Shown here in pieces: positions 35,379 to 43,921 of a stretch of 64,000 nt of DNA. The notes beneath the pieces are model-generated. The model was not told the DNA's origin. It saw only the letters and a program-made list of their open reading frames with translations, and searched no databases. The stretch's first letter is position 1. Each line of letters opens with the position of its first letter. The stretch is from Mycobacterium sp. ACS1612 (GTDB taxonomy: Bacteria > Actinomycetota > Actinomycetes > Mycobacteriales > Mycobacteriaceae). Position numbers and translations under genes: made by a program. Location: the NCBI RefSeq assembly GCF_001667505.1, contig NZ_LZHZ01000037.1:184217-248216 (forward strand), in the 5' to 3' direction.

Positions 35379-36136
35379 GGCCGCCACTGCCCTTCCGGCT
35401 GTGCCAGCCGGTCGGCGATCACGCGGAGGGTCTCGAGGTTGTGCCCGTAGCCCAGATGGCTGCAGTGCACTTCGACGTTCTCGGTCTGTGCGGACGGCCT
35501 GCTCAGGCAGCACTGCCACGCGACGATGCCGTCGGACTTGCTGTAGATGCACGTTGTCGGAACGGGCAGAGGCTCCTCACGAGCGATCCGGGCCGCGTCT
35601 GAAACCACTTGCCGTGCTTGCGTTTTACGGTTGAGGATCCGCCACATCCGCCAGGCGTGGGTGGCCTGCTGGTTGCCGCGGACCGGCGAACCGAGCGTGA
35701 TCACCATCCGGACGTCATCGGGCTGGGCCCTGGCGAGCTCGCGCGCGTAGATGCCGCCCGCGCTCCAGCCGACGATGCTGACCTTGCGGCCGTTGTTGCG
35801 CGCTCGGATGTCGTCCAGCCGGGCAGGCAACTGCTTGAGCATGCCCGGCCGGACACCCAGATTGGTGCCGAGCCGCCAGTCGTAAGAGCGGTACCCGAGC
35901 CTGCGCAGCACGTTGCGCAGGAACTGCGTCGACCCGGCGCCCGCGAGAAACCCGGGCAGCACCAAAACGGGATGCCCGTCGCCCGCGGGCCACGCCGATA
36001 TCTGATGCACCGACCGCCGCGCGGCCAGGTACTCACCGACGGTGCGCCACTCTTTGGCGAGAAGTCGGTAGTCCGGTGGCAGCGCGGTGTCGGCATCGGG
36101 AAGATCGGTACCGTCGTAACGCATCGACTCCGACAT
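35366..36136 (-). CDS. Alpha/beta hydrolase, lipase-like
   Basis: 256 aa. The oxyanion strand is VLVLPGFLAG near residue 60. The nucleophile elbow GWSAGG carries Ser125, the acid is Asp202 (YSKSDGIV) and the His is 232 (GYGHN). No signal peptide is visible. The pattern fits triacylglycerol-lipase or esterase-like cytosolic hydrolases of mycobacteria. ATG 36136 is the first of two nearby Met. It is convergent with the MOSC gene. Confidence 0.82.
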   Translation of the reverse strand: MSESMRYDGTDLPDADTALPPDYRLLAKEWRTVGEYLAARRSVHQISAWPAGDGHPVLVLPGFLAGAGSTQFLRNVLRRLGYRSYDWRLGTNLGVRPGMLKQLPARLDDIRARNNGRKVSIVGWSAGGIYARELARAQPDDVRMVITLGSPVRGNQQATHAWRMWRILNRKTQARQVVSDAARIAREEPLPVPTTCIYSKSDGIVAWQCCLSRPSAQTENVEVHCSHLGYGHNLETLRVIADRLAQPEGQWRPYSG

Positions 36137-36265
36137 TAGCTGTAAGTACCCGACTTCTCACCGACGGTGACACGATGATCACGTGGCCTACCGCGAACTC
36201 GCGGAGCGATATCGCTCGACCGTGACATCCCTTGGCTACGAGGGCCATACCGGGTGACTACATGA

Positions 36266-36883
36266 TCAGCGACGCCCGCCGCCGTCGTTGAAGCCTGGCT
36301 CAGCCACTTCCGCTTCGCTGAGCCCGAACGGTCCCGGCGCTTCGACTTGTGGCGCGACGTCGTTCCCGCCTGTGGTGCTGCCGCCATCGGTGGCGCCGCC
36401 GCCATCCGCGGCACCGCCGCCGGCGCCCTCGGTGGACTCGCCCGCGACGTCAGGCGCGCCACTGCTGATCGGAGTCGGCGAAACCCACGCCAGCAGATCC
36501 TGAACACCGTCGTTGTAGACAACGCTGTTTGGCGTGTCACCCACGACATCGAAGTAGATCTTGCCGGGAATGCCCCCGCCGACGATCCGATAGTTCTGTC
36601 CGCTTTCAGCACGTGCGTTGAACAGCGCGGCGATCGGAATGCCGCCTTCGTTGGTCACGTTGGCTTCGTACAGCCGACCGTTGTGGGGCACGGCGTCCGA
36701 ACTCGGATTCAACCCGTGCACGATGTAGGTGATCATCGGGTTGCCATAGACGTCCTCGAGCGCCTCGGGCTGACCGAACACCTTGATGTTGTTAGCCGCC
36801 CCGGCGGGCGCGGCCGTGACAGCACCAAAGCTGAATGCGATTGCGGTGGCGGCGACGACTCCCGCCAATTTCTTGACCTTCAC
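36266..36883 (-). CDS. Secreted MPT63-like (DUF1942) protein
   Basis: Exported protein of about 205 aa. The signal peptide is VKVKKLAGVVAATAIAFSFG with a site after AGA. An MPT63-like beta-sandwich follows, with the recognisable stretch FNARAESGQNYRIVGGG, then GKIYFDVVGD and NDGVQDLLAWV. The roughly 70 C-terminal residues are a Gly/Asp/Thr-rich low-complexity tail not found in MPT63 itself. GTG 36883 is preferred because GGGGAG lies just upstream; an ATG five codons earlier (36898) lacks a ribosome site. MPT63 is an abundant secreted antigen of unknown function. Confidence 0.8.
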   Translation of the reverse strand: MKVKKLAGVVAATAIAFSFGAVTAAPAGAANNIKVFGQPEALEDVYGNPMITYIVHGLNPSSDAVPHNGRLYEANVTNEGGIPIAALFNARAESGQNYRIVGGGIPGKIYFDVVGDTPNSVVYNDGVQDLLAWVSPTPISSGAPDVAGESTEGAGGGAADGGGATDGGSTTGGNDVAPQVEAPGPFGLSEAEVAEPGFNDGGGRR

Positions 36884-37063
36884 CCTTACTCCCCTCATGC
36901 CATGACGCTTCGACCTGCGGGAACGTTACCCTCCCGGACGGGCAACAAAACGCAAAACGGATTGATCTTGTTCTCGCCGTGTCGCCGTAACGAACGAGAG
37001 CGTCGGCTCGATTACATCGTCAGTAACATCCTTCTCATCAGTCCCAACCGTTGCGGAGGGCAC

Positions 37064-37642
37064 ATGCGTCGCCGATGGAGAGCCGCGCTTGGCGCGGTCG
37101 CCGTTTCGATCGCTGCCGTGTTGGGCGGCGTGTCCCCCGCGATCGCGCAGGCGCAACCGGCGCCCGCGGCGAAGGACTTCTCGAAGCCGGCCATCGTGAT
37201 CCTCGGCTACGGCCTGACGCCCGACGGGTCCATGCGCGCGATCCTGCGCCGCCGGGTGATGACGGGGTTGATCGTCGCGCAGTTCTTTCCGCAGTCGCCG
37301 GTCATCGTCACCGGCGGCAATCCGCAGAACGGCAAGACCGAGGCCGGGCAGATGCGCAACATGCTGATGCTGCTCGGTTTCCCCGCGAACCGAATCATCG
37401 CGGAGGACAGGGCGAATAGCACGGTGCAGAACGCTCAGTTCTCGGTGCCGCTGGCCAAGCAGGCGGGCACCACCGGGATCATCCTGGTGACGTCGACGAC
37501 GCATCAGGGCCGCGCCGACGGCGACTTCGCCGACGCGGGCGGCAACATCCTGGCGACGGTGAGTTTTCCAGACGGCAGCCCGGGCACCAACGTCGCGCAA
37601 TTCGCACGCGACGCGATAAGCCCGTTCGTCAACGTGGGCTAG
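37064..37642 (+). CDS. Exported DUF218 (YdcF/ElyC-like) protein
   Basis: 192 aa. The signal peptide is ALGAVAVSIAAVLGGVSPAIAQA. The DUF218 fold shows AIVILGYGL near residue 45, VIVTGGNPQNGKTEAGQM, and IILVTSTTHQGRA. Relatives (SanA, ElyC, YdcF) influence envelope integrity, so a cell-wall role is likely but unproven. GGAGGG precedes ATG 37064 at good spacing. Confidence 0.82.
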   Translation: MRRRWRAALGAVAVSIAAVLGGVSPAIAQAQPAPAAKDFSKPAIVILGYGLTPDGSMRAILRRRVMTGLIVAQFFPQSPVIVTGGNPQNGKTEAGQMRNMLMLLGFPANRIIAEDRANSTVQNAQFSVPLAKQAGTTGIILVTSTTHQGRADGDFADAGGNILATVSFPDGSPGTNVAQFARDAISPFVNVG

Positions 37643-37705
37643 CGTCGTGCGGTCCGAACGGCGAATAACCGTGCGCGACAGGCGGACCGGCCTTACGGTG
37701 GGTCG

Positions 37706-37984
37706 ATGAGGCAGGCGTCGTCGGATCTGTCCGCTTTGGTCAGCCACTACCTAGACGAGACTGAAGCGCAATTAGCGCATGTGCTTGAAGCAGTAGAAGG
37801 TGGTTCGGCTGTCTTCTTCGACGAGGCAGATGCTCTGTTCGGTAAGCGCTCCTTCGTCCGACGCGCCCGTTGGTTAGGCGTAGTACTGACGAGCATCGCG
37901 ATCTTGGCGACGGTGATCTTCTTGCTACGCCGGCGGGCCGACCGCACAGCCCCACACCGAGGCGTCGTGTCTGACGAGAGTTGA
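37706..37984 (+). CDS. Small membrane protein built on an AAA+ Walker B fragment
   Basis: 92 aa. Residues ~5-48 match the segment around Walker B of actinobacterial AAA+ ATPases: LVSHYLDETEAQLAHVLEAV, then FFDEADALFGKRS. There is no Walker A, sensor or arginine-finger region. A transmembrane helix (WLGVVLTSIAILATVIFLL) and a basic tail follow. It is either a degraded ATPase relic that gained a membrane helix, or a deliberate small protein using the fragment as an interaction or decoy module. The ORF is intact and starts at ATG 37706. Confidence 0.55.
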   Translation: MRQASSDLSALVSHYLDETEAQLAHVLEAVEGGSAVFFDEADALFGKRSFVRRARWLGVVLTSIAILATVIFLLRRRADRTAPHRGVVSDES

Positions 37985-38043
37985 TTCACCGCGGTAGTCG
38001 CCTGACCTGCCGCCCGCAAAAGTCAACGGCGTACTGTTCGACC

Positions 38044-39060
38044 GTGCGCGTCGACGTGATGACGGTCCCGCAACCGTTGGGCAAGATCGGAGACCTCGCT
38101 CGCCGGACGCAGGCCGCAGGTTTCGACGGGATGCTGTTCACGGAAACCGGTCGGACGGCGTACCTCAACGCCGCCGTCGCGGCGCAGGCCGCGCCCGGCC
38201 TGGAGTTCTCGACCGGCGTTGCGGTCGCATTCCCCCGCAGCCCGTTCGTCACGGCCGCGACGGCGTGGGAGTTGCAGGAAGCCACCGCCGGAAAGTTCCG
38301 CCTCGGCCTCGGCACCCAGGTGCGCACCCATGTGGTGCGGCGCTACGGCGTGGAGTTCGAGCGGCCGGGTCCGCGACTGAAGGATTACGTGCGCGCGGTC
38401 AAGGCCTGCTTTGCAGCCTTCCGCACTGGCAAGCTCGATCACCACGGCGAGTTCTATCAGCTGGACTTCATCACGCCGCAGTGGAGCGCAGGACCCATCG
38501 ATGCACCCGATCCCAAAGTGGATGTGGCAGCGGTGAATCCGTGGATGCTGCGGATGGCCGGCGAGATCGCCGACGGTGTGCACGTGCATCCGCTCGGCGA
38601 ACCCGGCTACCTGGCTCGGCATGTGATGCCGAATGTTGCTGAGGGAGCGGCGAAGTTGGGCCGGTCGACGGCCGACATCGCGGTGATCGTGCCGGTGATG
38701 ACGATCGTCGGCGACACCGACGCGGAACGGCACCACGAGCGCGAACTGGTGCGCGCCAGCATGAGCTTCTACGGCAGCACCTCGAACTACGCGTTCATCT
38801 GGGACGAGGCCGGTTTCGAAGGGACGACGGCGCGAATCCGCGAAAAGCAGAAAGCCGGCGACTTCGAGGGGATGGCCGCGCAGATCACCGACGACCACAT
38901 CGCCACGTTCGCCACCGAATCGACGTGGGACGGCCTGGCCGACGCGCTGACCAACAAATACGGCGAAATCGCCACCCGCATCGTGCTGTACAACGCACTC
39001 GGCGACGAGGGGCGGTTCGAGAAGTACGGAACCGTCGCACGCAGCCTCAGCAGACGGTAA
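38044..39060 (+). CDS. F420-type LLM-class oxidoreductase
   Basis: Luciferase-like TIM-barrel protein, 338 aa, starting at GTG 38044 (VRVDVMTVPQPLG). Motifs typical of mycobacterial F420-dependent family members are TGVAVAFPRSPFVTA, GKFRLGLGTQVRTHVVRRYG and MLRMAGEIADGVHVHPLGEP. It acts in the cytoplasm on an unknown substrate. It is 55 bases from an SsuBCA-like ABC importer on the same strand, which hints at a shared substrate. A candidate operator lies in the gap. Confidence 0.85.
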   Translation: MRVDVMTVPQPLGKIGDLARRTQAAGFDGMLFTETGRTAYLNAAVAAQAAPGLEFSTGVAVAFPRSPFVTAATAWELQEATAGKFRLGLGTQVRTHVVRRYGVEFERPGPRLKDYVRAVKACFAAFRTGKLDHHGEFYQLDFITPQWSAGPIDAPDPKVDVAAVNPWMLRMAGEIADGVHVHPLGEPGYLARHVMPNVAEGAAKLGRSTADIAVIVPVMTIVGDTDAERHHERELVRASMSFYGSTSNYAFIWDEAGFEGTTARIREKQKAGDFEGMAAQITDDHIATFATESTWDGLADALTNKYGEIATRIVLYNALGDEGRFEKYGTVARSLSRR

Positions 39061-39065
39061 TGGCC

Positions 39066-39105
39066 TTATGGTCTGGCCTTGATTCAGCCTGACATCAGAC
39101 CGTAA
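39066..39105. promoter_or_regulatory. Candidate operator: inverted repeat upstream of ABC importer
   Basis: Arms TTATGGTCTG (39066-39075) and CAGACCGTAA (39096-39105) are inverted repeats with one mismatch, separated by 20 bases. They fill the gap between the oxidoreductase stop and the ATPase start at 39116. This is a plausible regulator-binding site; the regulator is unknown. Confidence 0.4.
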
Positions 39106-39115
39106 CCTGGCTCAC

Positions 39116-39922
39116 ATGCCTGGAGCACAGCGCGCGCATCTGGAAGCCGACGGGGTGCGGATCGAATATCGCAATCCCGACACGCGTGCCGTTCCCACAC
39201 TCGCCGTCGCCGACGTCAGCCTCAGCGTCGCACGCAACGATTTCGTCTGCATCGTCGGCCCGTCGGGCTGCGGAAAGACCACCTTCCTCAACGCCGTCGC
39301 CGGCTTCACCGCCATCGAAAGCGGAGCGCTGCGCCTCGACGGTCACGACATCCCCGGCCCCGGCCCCGACCGGGCCATGGTGTTCCAGCAGCCCAGCCTC
39401 CTGCCGTGGCGCAAAGTAATCGACAACATCACCTACGGCCTGGAATTGGGCAAGCAACTCAAGCGGCGCGAGGCCCGCGACCGCGCCAACGAACTGCTCG
39501 AACTGGTCGGCCTCGCCGGTTTCGGCGACCGCTATCCGGCCCAACTGTCCGGCGGCATGCAGCAGCGCGTCAACCTGGCCCGTGCGCTGGCCGTACAACC
39601 GCAACTGCTGCTGCTCGACGAACCGTTCGCCTCGATCGACGCCCAGACCCGCGAAGTCATGCAGGTCGAGTTGCTCCGCATCTGCGCCGCACAACGCGTC
39701 ACCGCGCTGTTCGTCACCCACGACATCAGCGAGGCGGTGCTACTGGCCGACCGCGTGTGCGTGTTCGGCCCGCGCCCAGGCCGCATCATCCGTGAGGTCG
39801 AGGTGCCCTTCGAACGTCCGCGCGCGCAGAGCATCCGCCGATCACCGGAGTACCTCGCGCTGGTGGAGGAGATATCCGAATTGCTCTACAGCCCTGAAGC
39901 GATCGCAGGAGGCGTGCGCTGA
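39116..39922 (+). CDS. ABC importer ATPase (SsuB/TauB-like)
   Basis: 268 aa. Walker A is GPSGCGKTT (48-56), the signature is LSGGMQQR (144-151) and Walker B is LLLLDEP (164-170), followed by the switch His in VTHDISEA. Sequence style (QQPSLLPW, SEAVLLADRV) fits the nitrate/sulfonate/taurine subfamily. It energises uptake with the permease and binding protein that follow. The stop overlaps the permease start (TGATG). Confidence 0.93.
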   Translation: MPGAQRAHLEADGVRIEYRNPDTRAVPTLAVADVSLSVARNDFVCIVGPSGCGKTTFLNAVAGFTAIESGALRLDGHDIPGPGPDRAMVFQQPSLLPWRKVIDNITYGLELGKQLKRREARDRANELLELVGLAGFGDRYPAQLSGGMQQRVNLARALAVQPQLLLLDEPFASIDAQTREVMQVELLRICAAQRVTALFVTHDISEAVLLADRVCVFGPRPGRIIREVEVPFERPRAQSIRRSPEYLALVEEISELLYSPEAIAGGVR

Positions 39923-40746
39923 TGGCCGTGACCGCGACAAGGCCCGTCACCGCCCGCCGGAAACCGGACAGCTCGCGACCACGCCTCCGGCTCAACGCCA
40001 AGTTCGCCTACGGCACCGGCGCCGTCGTGGCGGTGCTCGCCCTGTGGCAGATCGTGGCGATGCTGCGGATCAAGCCGGCGATCATCCTGCCAGGCCCGTC
40101 CGACGTCATCCTGGCGTTCCAGCAGTTGTTCGCCAGCGCGACCATCTGGACCGACCTTGCGACAAGCGGCAAGGAACTGCTCTACGGACTGGTGCTCGCC
40201 ACCCTCGTCGGGTTGCCGCTCGGTCTACTGATCGGCTGGTACCGCAAGCTGTCCTGGGCGGCCAGCCCGTTGATCAACTTTCTCTACGCCACCCCGCGAA
40301 TCGCGCTGACCCCGCTGCTGATCATCTGGCTCGGAATCGGCCAGACGTCGAAGATCGCGATCGTCTTCCTGATGGCGATCTTCCCGATTCTCATCAACAC
40401 CGCCAGCGGCGTGCAGAATCTCGATCCGGCGGTGCTGCGGGTTGCACGCTGTTTCGGTGCCAACGATCTGCAGATCTTCCGCACCATCGCGCTGCCGGGA
40501 TCGGTGCCGTTCATCATCAGCGGTCTTCGACTCGCGGTGGGCCAGGCGCTGATTGGAGTCTTCGTCGCGGAATTGAGCGGCGCCACCCACGGCGTCGGCA
40601 TGCTGATGAACAACGCCGGCCAGCAGTTCCAGACCTCGGTGGTGTTCGCCGGGCTGTTCATCTTCGCGATCACCGGTGTGGTGCTGACCGGACTGCTCCG
40701 CGCCGTCGAACAACGCTTCGCCGCGTGGCGGCCCGAAACTCATTGA
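39922..40746 (+). CDS. ABC importer permease (SsuC/TauC-like)
   Basis: 274 aa with about six transmembrane helices and the BPD_transp_1 EAA-like loop around VARCFGANDLQIFRTIALPG. The N-terminus is Arg-rich and cytoplasmic. It starts at ATG 39922, overlapping the ATPase stop. The substrate is probably an organosulfur or similar small anion, inferred from family only. Confidence 0.92.
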   Translation: MAVTATRPVTARRKPDSSRPRLRLNAKFAYGTGAVVAVLALWQIVAMLRIKPAIILPGPSDVILAFQQLFASATIWTDLATSGKELLYGLVLATLVGLPLGLLIGWYRKLSWAASPLINFLYATPRIALTPLLIIWLGIGQTSKIAIVFLMAIFPILINTASGVQNLDPAVLRVARCFGANDLQIFRTIALPGSVPFIISGLRLAVGQALIGVFVAELSGATHGVGMLMNNAGQQFQTSVVFAGLFIFAITGVVLTGLLRAVEQRFAAWRPETH

Positions 40747-40758
40747 CGGAGAAAGACT

Positions 40759-41718
40759 ATGAAACGCATCTGGATTCTCGCCGCAGCCGCCGCCATGGCG
40801 ATGACCGCGTGCGGTGACAACGCGGGGACACAGGCCTCCGGCGGTGACCCGAACTCGATCACGTTGAGCTACAGCCAGATAGTCGCCGACGAGCTTCCGT
40901 TTTGGATCGCTGATGAGGCGGGGCTGTTCAAGGCACAGGGCCTGGATGTGAAGCTGACCAACCTCAGCAGTTCCGACGGCTTCCCGGCGTTGATCTCCGG
41001 TCAGACGCAACTCGCGTCGATCGGGGCGCCGGAGATGGTGTCCGGCGCCGCGTCTGGCGGGCAGGTGAGTTACCTTGCGACGCTGACGCCGGTGTTCACC
41101 TACGAGTTGTTCACGAAAGTCAAGACGCCGCAGGAGCTCAAGGGCAAGCGGGTCGGTATCACGTCGACAAGCGGCTCGCTCTACATCGCCACGGTGGAGG
41201 CGCTCCAGCAGCTGGGGCTGAAGCCGAGCGATGTGGCGCTCACGCCGTTGGGTTCGGTGACAAACGTGAACAACGCACTCGTGGCGGGCACGATCGACGC
41301 CGCCATGTCGCATCCGCCCACCACGACTCAGTTGGAGGCGGAGGGATTCCACTCGATGCTGGACCTGGCGTCGCAGAACATCCCGACTTCGAATGTGGGC
41401 ATCGCGGCCACCGACGCCTATGTGCAGTCGCACGGCGATCAGATCCGCCGGTTCATGACAGCCGTGCAGCAGGCGATCAAGCGGGAGAAGACCGACGAGG
41501 CGTATGCCGTCAGCGTGCTGTCCAAACATCTGAAGGTGACCGATCCCAAGGCATTACACGACACCTGGGCGTACTACACGAAGGTGCTGCCGGACGTGCC
41601 GACGCCCACCATCGAGCAGCTGCAGACCTCGGTGAACGAACTCGCGCCGACCAATCCCGCGGTCAAGAACCTCGATCTCAAGACTCTGGTCGACGCGTCG
41701 TTCGTCAGCCCGGAGTAG
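40759..41718 (+). CDS. ABC importer substrate-binding lipoprotein
   Basis: 319 aa. The lipobox MTAC places the lipidated Cys at residue 18. The mature part is an SsuA/THI5-like periplasmic-binding fold (LSYSQIVADELPFWIADEAG, then GKRVGITSTSGSLYIATVEA). It captures ligand outside the membrane for the adjacent permease and ATPase. It follows the permease by 12 bases with GGAGAAAG as ribosome site. Ligand candidates are sulfonates, aromatic or pyrimidine precursors; the sequence alone does not decide. Confidence 0.9.
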   Translation: MKRIWILAAAAAMAMTACGDNAGTQASGGDPNSITLSYSQIVADELPFWIADEAGLFKAQGLDVKLTNLSSSDGFPALISGQTQLASIGAPEMVSGAASGGQVSYLATLTPVFTYELFTKVKTPQELKGKRVGITSTSGSLYIATVEALQQLGLKPSDVALTPLGSVTNVNNALVAGTIDAAMSHPPTTTQLEAEGFHSMLDLASQNIPTSNVGIAATDAYVQSHGDQIRRFMTAVQQAIKREKTDEAYAVSVLSKHLKVTDPKALHDTWAYYTKVLPDVPTPTIEQLQTSVNELAPTNPAVKNLDLKTLVDASFVSPE

Positions 41719-41746
41719 AGCCCCGGAGTCGAGCCCCGGAATAGAG

Positions 41747-42256
41747 CTATGTGACCGCGCTGATGCTCGCGGCGCAGATCGGCATGTCGACAGTCATCGG
41801 GTGTGAGACAAAGCCATTAGGTGGTGTGACCACCAGGTTGCCCCAGCGGGGGCACGGGTCCCCCGTCGCGGTGTCGATCGCGTAGGCCGTGACGTCCGCG
41901 GTGGCGACTTCGTTCGGGTTCAGCGTCAGATGCGGTGCGGCGTTGGCCGGCCGCCGAGGCACGTTGATCAGCACACCGCCGGCGGGCGTCACGAGATCCG
42001 CTCCCGGATAGCCGACAAGCGTGCACGGATGTGACGACGTGTTCTTGAACGACAGGATCACGTGGCGCTGGGTGTTGGCCGACTCCACCGTGCCGTTGGT
42101 GACTTCGAGGTCGTCGATGCACGGGCCGAGCGCCGCAGGCGCCGGCGCGTTGAAGGTGCTGGTCACGGTCACGGTCACCGGTGCAGGTGCCGGCCGCTCC
42201 GAAGAACAGCCTGCCAGCACAGCAACCGCAATCAACGGCAGCGCGATTCGCTTCAT
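41747..42256 (-). CDS. DUF4232 lipoprotein
   Basis: 169 aa. The signal peptide ends in lipobox VLAGC (Cys17), followed by a Pro/Thr-rich linker. A DUF4232 beta-sandwich follows with HVILSFKNTSSHPCTLVGYPG and its conserved Cys. The domain is widespread in actinobacterial envelopes and has no known function. ATG 42256 is divergent from the glutamate-synthase-like gene. Confidence 0.82.
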   Translation of the reverse strand: MKRIALPLIAVAVLAGCSSERPAPAPVTVTVTSTFNAPAPAALGPCIDDLEVTNGTVESANTQRHVILSFKNTSSHPCTLVGYPGADLVTPAGGVLINVPRRPANAAPHLTLNPNEVATADVTAYAIDTATGDPCPRWGNLVVTPPNGFVSHPMTVDMPICAASISAVT

Positions 42257-42343
42257 GTCGGCAAGGATGCCGCCGACCGCTTGGCAGATTCTTGACACCG
42301 CGCGCGGAGTTTCGCCCAGAAGCCGAGCGGAAACACTGCCTCC

Positions 42344-43921
42344 ATGAGCCGGGCCATCCGCGCGGTCGCGGCCGCCGTCGCCTCGACGCTGGGGGCCGTC
42401 GCCGCCCGTGACCTCTTCCAACGTAAGCACGCGCTGCTGCGCAACTTCCCCGTCGTCGGGCATGCGCGGTATCTGATCGAGGCGATCGGCCCCGAACTTC
42501 GGCAGTACGTCGTCGCGGCCAACGACGAGGAGCGCCCGTTCACCCGCGATCAGCGCCGGTGGGTGTACGCCTCGTCGAAGCACGAGAACAACTACTTCGG
42601 GTTCGGCACGGACAACGACCTGGAGTACACGGCCGGCTATCCGGTGATCAAGCACCGCACGTTCGGCCGGGCCGTGCCGCGGACGGCGCCGAGGGCCGGC
42701 CACGAAGTCGACCTGCCGTGCGCCAAAGTGCTCGGTGCCGCACGTGGCCGACGCAACGCGTTCCGGCCGACGTCCGTCGTCAACATCAGCGCCATGAGTT
42801 TCGGCTCGTTGTCGGGCAACGCGGTCGAGGCGCTCAACCGCGGCGCGGCGTTGGCGGGCTGTCTGCATAACACCGGAGAAGGCGGCATCTCCCGTTATCA
42901 CCGCAACGGCGGCGAACTCCTCTTCCAAATCGGCACCGCTTACTTCGGCTGCCGCGACGCCGATGGCCGCTTCGACTTGAACAAGCTCAAGGACGTGGTG
43001 GCCGGCGCGCCGGTGCGGGCGCTGGAGATCAAGCTGAGCCAGGGCGCCAAACCGAGCCTGGGTGGGTTGTTGCCCGCGCCGAAGGTGTCAGCCGAGATCG
43101 CCGCCGCCCGTGGAATTCCGGAGGGCCGCGACTGCGTCAGCCCGTCGCGGCATGCCGAATTCTCCGACCCGGACAGCCTGCTGGACTGGGTGGAGCTGCT
43201 GGCCGACGAAACCGGCCTTCCCGTCGGCATCAAGTCAGCCGTCGGCGACCTCGAATTCTGGTACGAACTCACCGATCTCATGCAAAGCACGGGGCGCGGC
43301 GTCGACTTCGTCACCATCGACGGCGGCGAGGGCGGCACCGGTGCCGCGCCGTTGATCTTCACCGACACCGTGTCGCTGCCGTTCCAACTCGGCTTCGCGC
43401 AGGTGTATCGGATTTTCGCCGAGCGGGGGCTGCACGAGCAGGTGACGTTCATCGGCGGTGGCAAGCTCGGCCTGCCTGACAACGCGGTGGTCGCATTCGC
43501 GCTGGGCTGCGACATGGTCAACGTGGCGCGCGAGGCCATGCTCGCGATCGGCTGCATCCAGGCGCAGAAATGCCACACCGATACGTGCCCAACGGGAGTC
43601 GCCACCCAGAACGCGTGGTTGGCCCGCGGTCTGGTGCCCGACGTCAAGGCGGTGCGCGTGGCGAACTACATCAAGACGCTGCGCCGCGACTTGGTCAAGA
43701 TAGCCGAGGCGTGCGGCGTCGAGCACCCGGGACTGATCAGCACCGAGTCGATCGACATCCTCGACGGTCGGACGGCGTCGACGCCGCTGAACGAGGTGTA
43801 CGGCTACACGACGGACATGGGTCTTCCGTCGGCGGCTGACCGCGACGCCATCATCCGCTTGATGACAGCCGTTGAGTCGCAGGGTGGTTCGGCACCGTCG
43901 TCAGCGTCGGCAACCGGTTAG
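42344..43921 (+). CDS. FMN-binding glutamate-synthase-like protein
   Basis: 525 aa. A short N-terminal hydrophobic segment (AVAAAVASTLGAVAA) may anchor it to the membrane. The glutamate synthase central/FMN domain follows, with SAMSFGSLSGNAVEALNRGA, the FMN-barrel VTIDGGEGGTGAAP, and the Cys cluster GCIQAQKCHTDTCPTGVATQ that binds an iron-sulfur centre in true glutamate synthase. No glutaminase domain is present, so it is not a complete GltB. The electron donor and product are unknown. It is convergent with the MFS gene (4-base overlap). Confidence 0.88.
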   Translation: MSRAIRAVAAAVASTLGAVAARDLFQRKHALLRNFPVVGHARYLIEAIGPELRQYVVAANDEERPFTRDQRRWVYASSKHENNYFGFGTDNDLEYTAGYPVIKHRTFGRAVPRTAPRAGHEVDLPCAKVLGAARGRRNAFRPTSVVNISAMSFGSLSGNAVEALNRGAALAGCLHNTGEGGISRYHRNGGELLFQIGTAYFGCRDADGRFDLNKLKDVVAGAPVRALEIKLSQGAKPSLGGLLPAPKVSAEIAAARGIPEGRDCVSPSRHAEFSDPDSLLDWVELLADETGLPVGIKSAVGDLEFWYELTDLMQSTGRGVDFVTIDGGEGGTGAAPLIFTDTVSLPFQLGFAQVYRIFAERGLHEQVTFIGGGKLGLPDNAVVAFALGCDMVNVAREAMLAIGCIQAQKCHTDTCPTGVATQNAWLARGLVPDVKAVRVANYIKTLRRDLVKIAEACGVEHPGLISTESIDILDGRTASTPLNEVYGYTTDMGLPSAADRDAIIRLMTAVESQGGSAPSSASATG

